From: Opisthorchis felineus
Taxonomy: Eukaryota; Platyhelminthes; Trematoda; Opisthorchiida; Opisthorchiidae
DNA length: 64,000 nt
NCBI GenBank assembly: GCA_004794785.1
Contig: SJOL01001577.1
Span: 361,800-425,799 of the forward strand
Reading direction: 5' to 3'
A program made the translations under genes and the position numbers. Positions 63,926 to 64,000 of this stretch are shown here, one piece after another. The notes under the pieces were generated by a model that worked only from the letters and a program-made list of their open reading frames with translations, did not search any database and was not told the DNA's origin. Each line of letters starts with the position of its first letter. The first letter of the stretch is position 1.

Positions 63926-64000
63926 ATTCCTTACTCAAAATATGGGAATTCTGATAGACAAGTTTAATGAACTCCGGCTGAGCCGCGCACACAGAGAAAC

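Noticed and set aside
1..64000. CRISPR arrays, operons, phage or bacterial defence genes
   Set aside because: No regularly spaced repeats and no prokaryotic-style gene clusters; the splice sites, SINEs and intron size are eukaryotic.

Overview
This is metazoan nuclear DNA, AT-rich and almost devoid of coding sequence. Stops are dense in all six frames, the longest uninterrupted reading frame is 207 codons, and the sequence is full of decayed retroelements, tRNA-derived SINE-like repeats and microsatellites. The Penelope-like element relics, the long introns and the character of the one recognisable gene suggest a flatworm, most likely a trematode. That assignment is inference; nothing in the window names the species.

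The one gene I can support is a biogenic-amine G-protein-coupled receptor of the dopamine D2-like type on the + strand. The first coding exon (33279-33542) encodes a short N-terminus, TM1, intracellular loop 1 and TM2. The second exon (62977-63089) encodes the first extracellular loop and TM3 as far as the D and two bases of the R of the DRY motif. They are separated by a single intron of about 29.4 kb (33543-62976). The join is phase 0 and continues the receptor alignment without gap or overlap. The second exon ends at a strong donor in phase 2, and the remaining exons (from the Y of DRY, then TM4 to TM7) must lie beyond base 64000. The second exon is easy to miss because it has no start codon and lies in a different frame from the longer spurious reading frame that overlaps it.

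Layout: 1-33.2 kb is upstream non-coding DNA with two decayed Penelope-like elements (about 2.3-3.2 kb and 14.6-15.9 kb), SINE-like copies, microsatellites and several copies of a short dispersed repeat of about 80 bp. At 33.1-33.3 kb there is a possible core promoter (two inverted CCAAT motifs and a TATA-like run) directly before exon 1. From 33.5 to 63.0 kb is the giant intron. It holds more SINE-like copies (one with a CATA-repeat tail), a pair of about 320-bp repeats in opposite orientation 8 kb apart, foldback sequences and further copies of the 80-bp repeat. From 63.1 kb to the end is the start of the next intron, with another SINE-like copy.

I found no CRISPR array, operon, bacterial-type gene, intact rRNA or tRNA gene, or intact transposase. 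The points most worth following are the receptor gene with its very long intron and the poorly characterised short repeat families that fill it.
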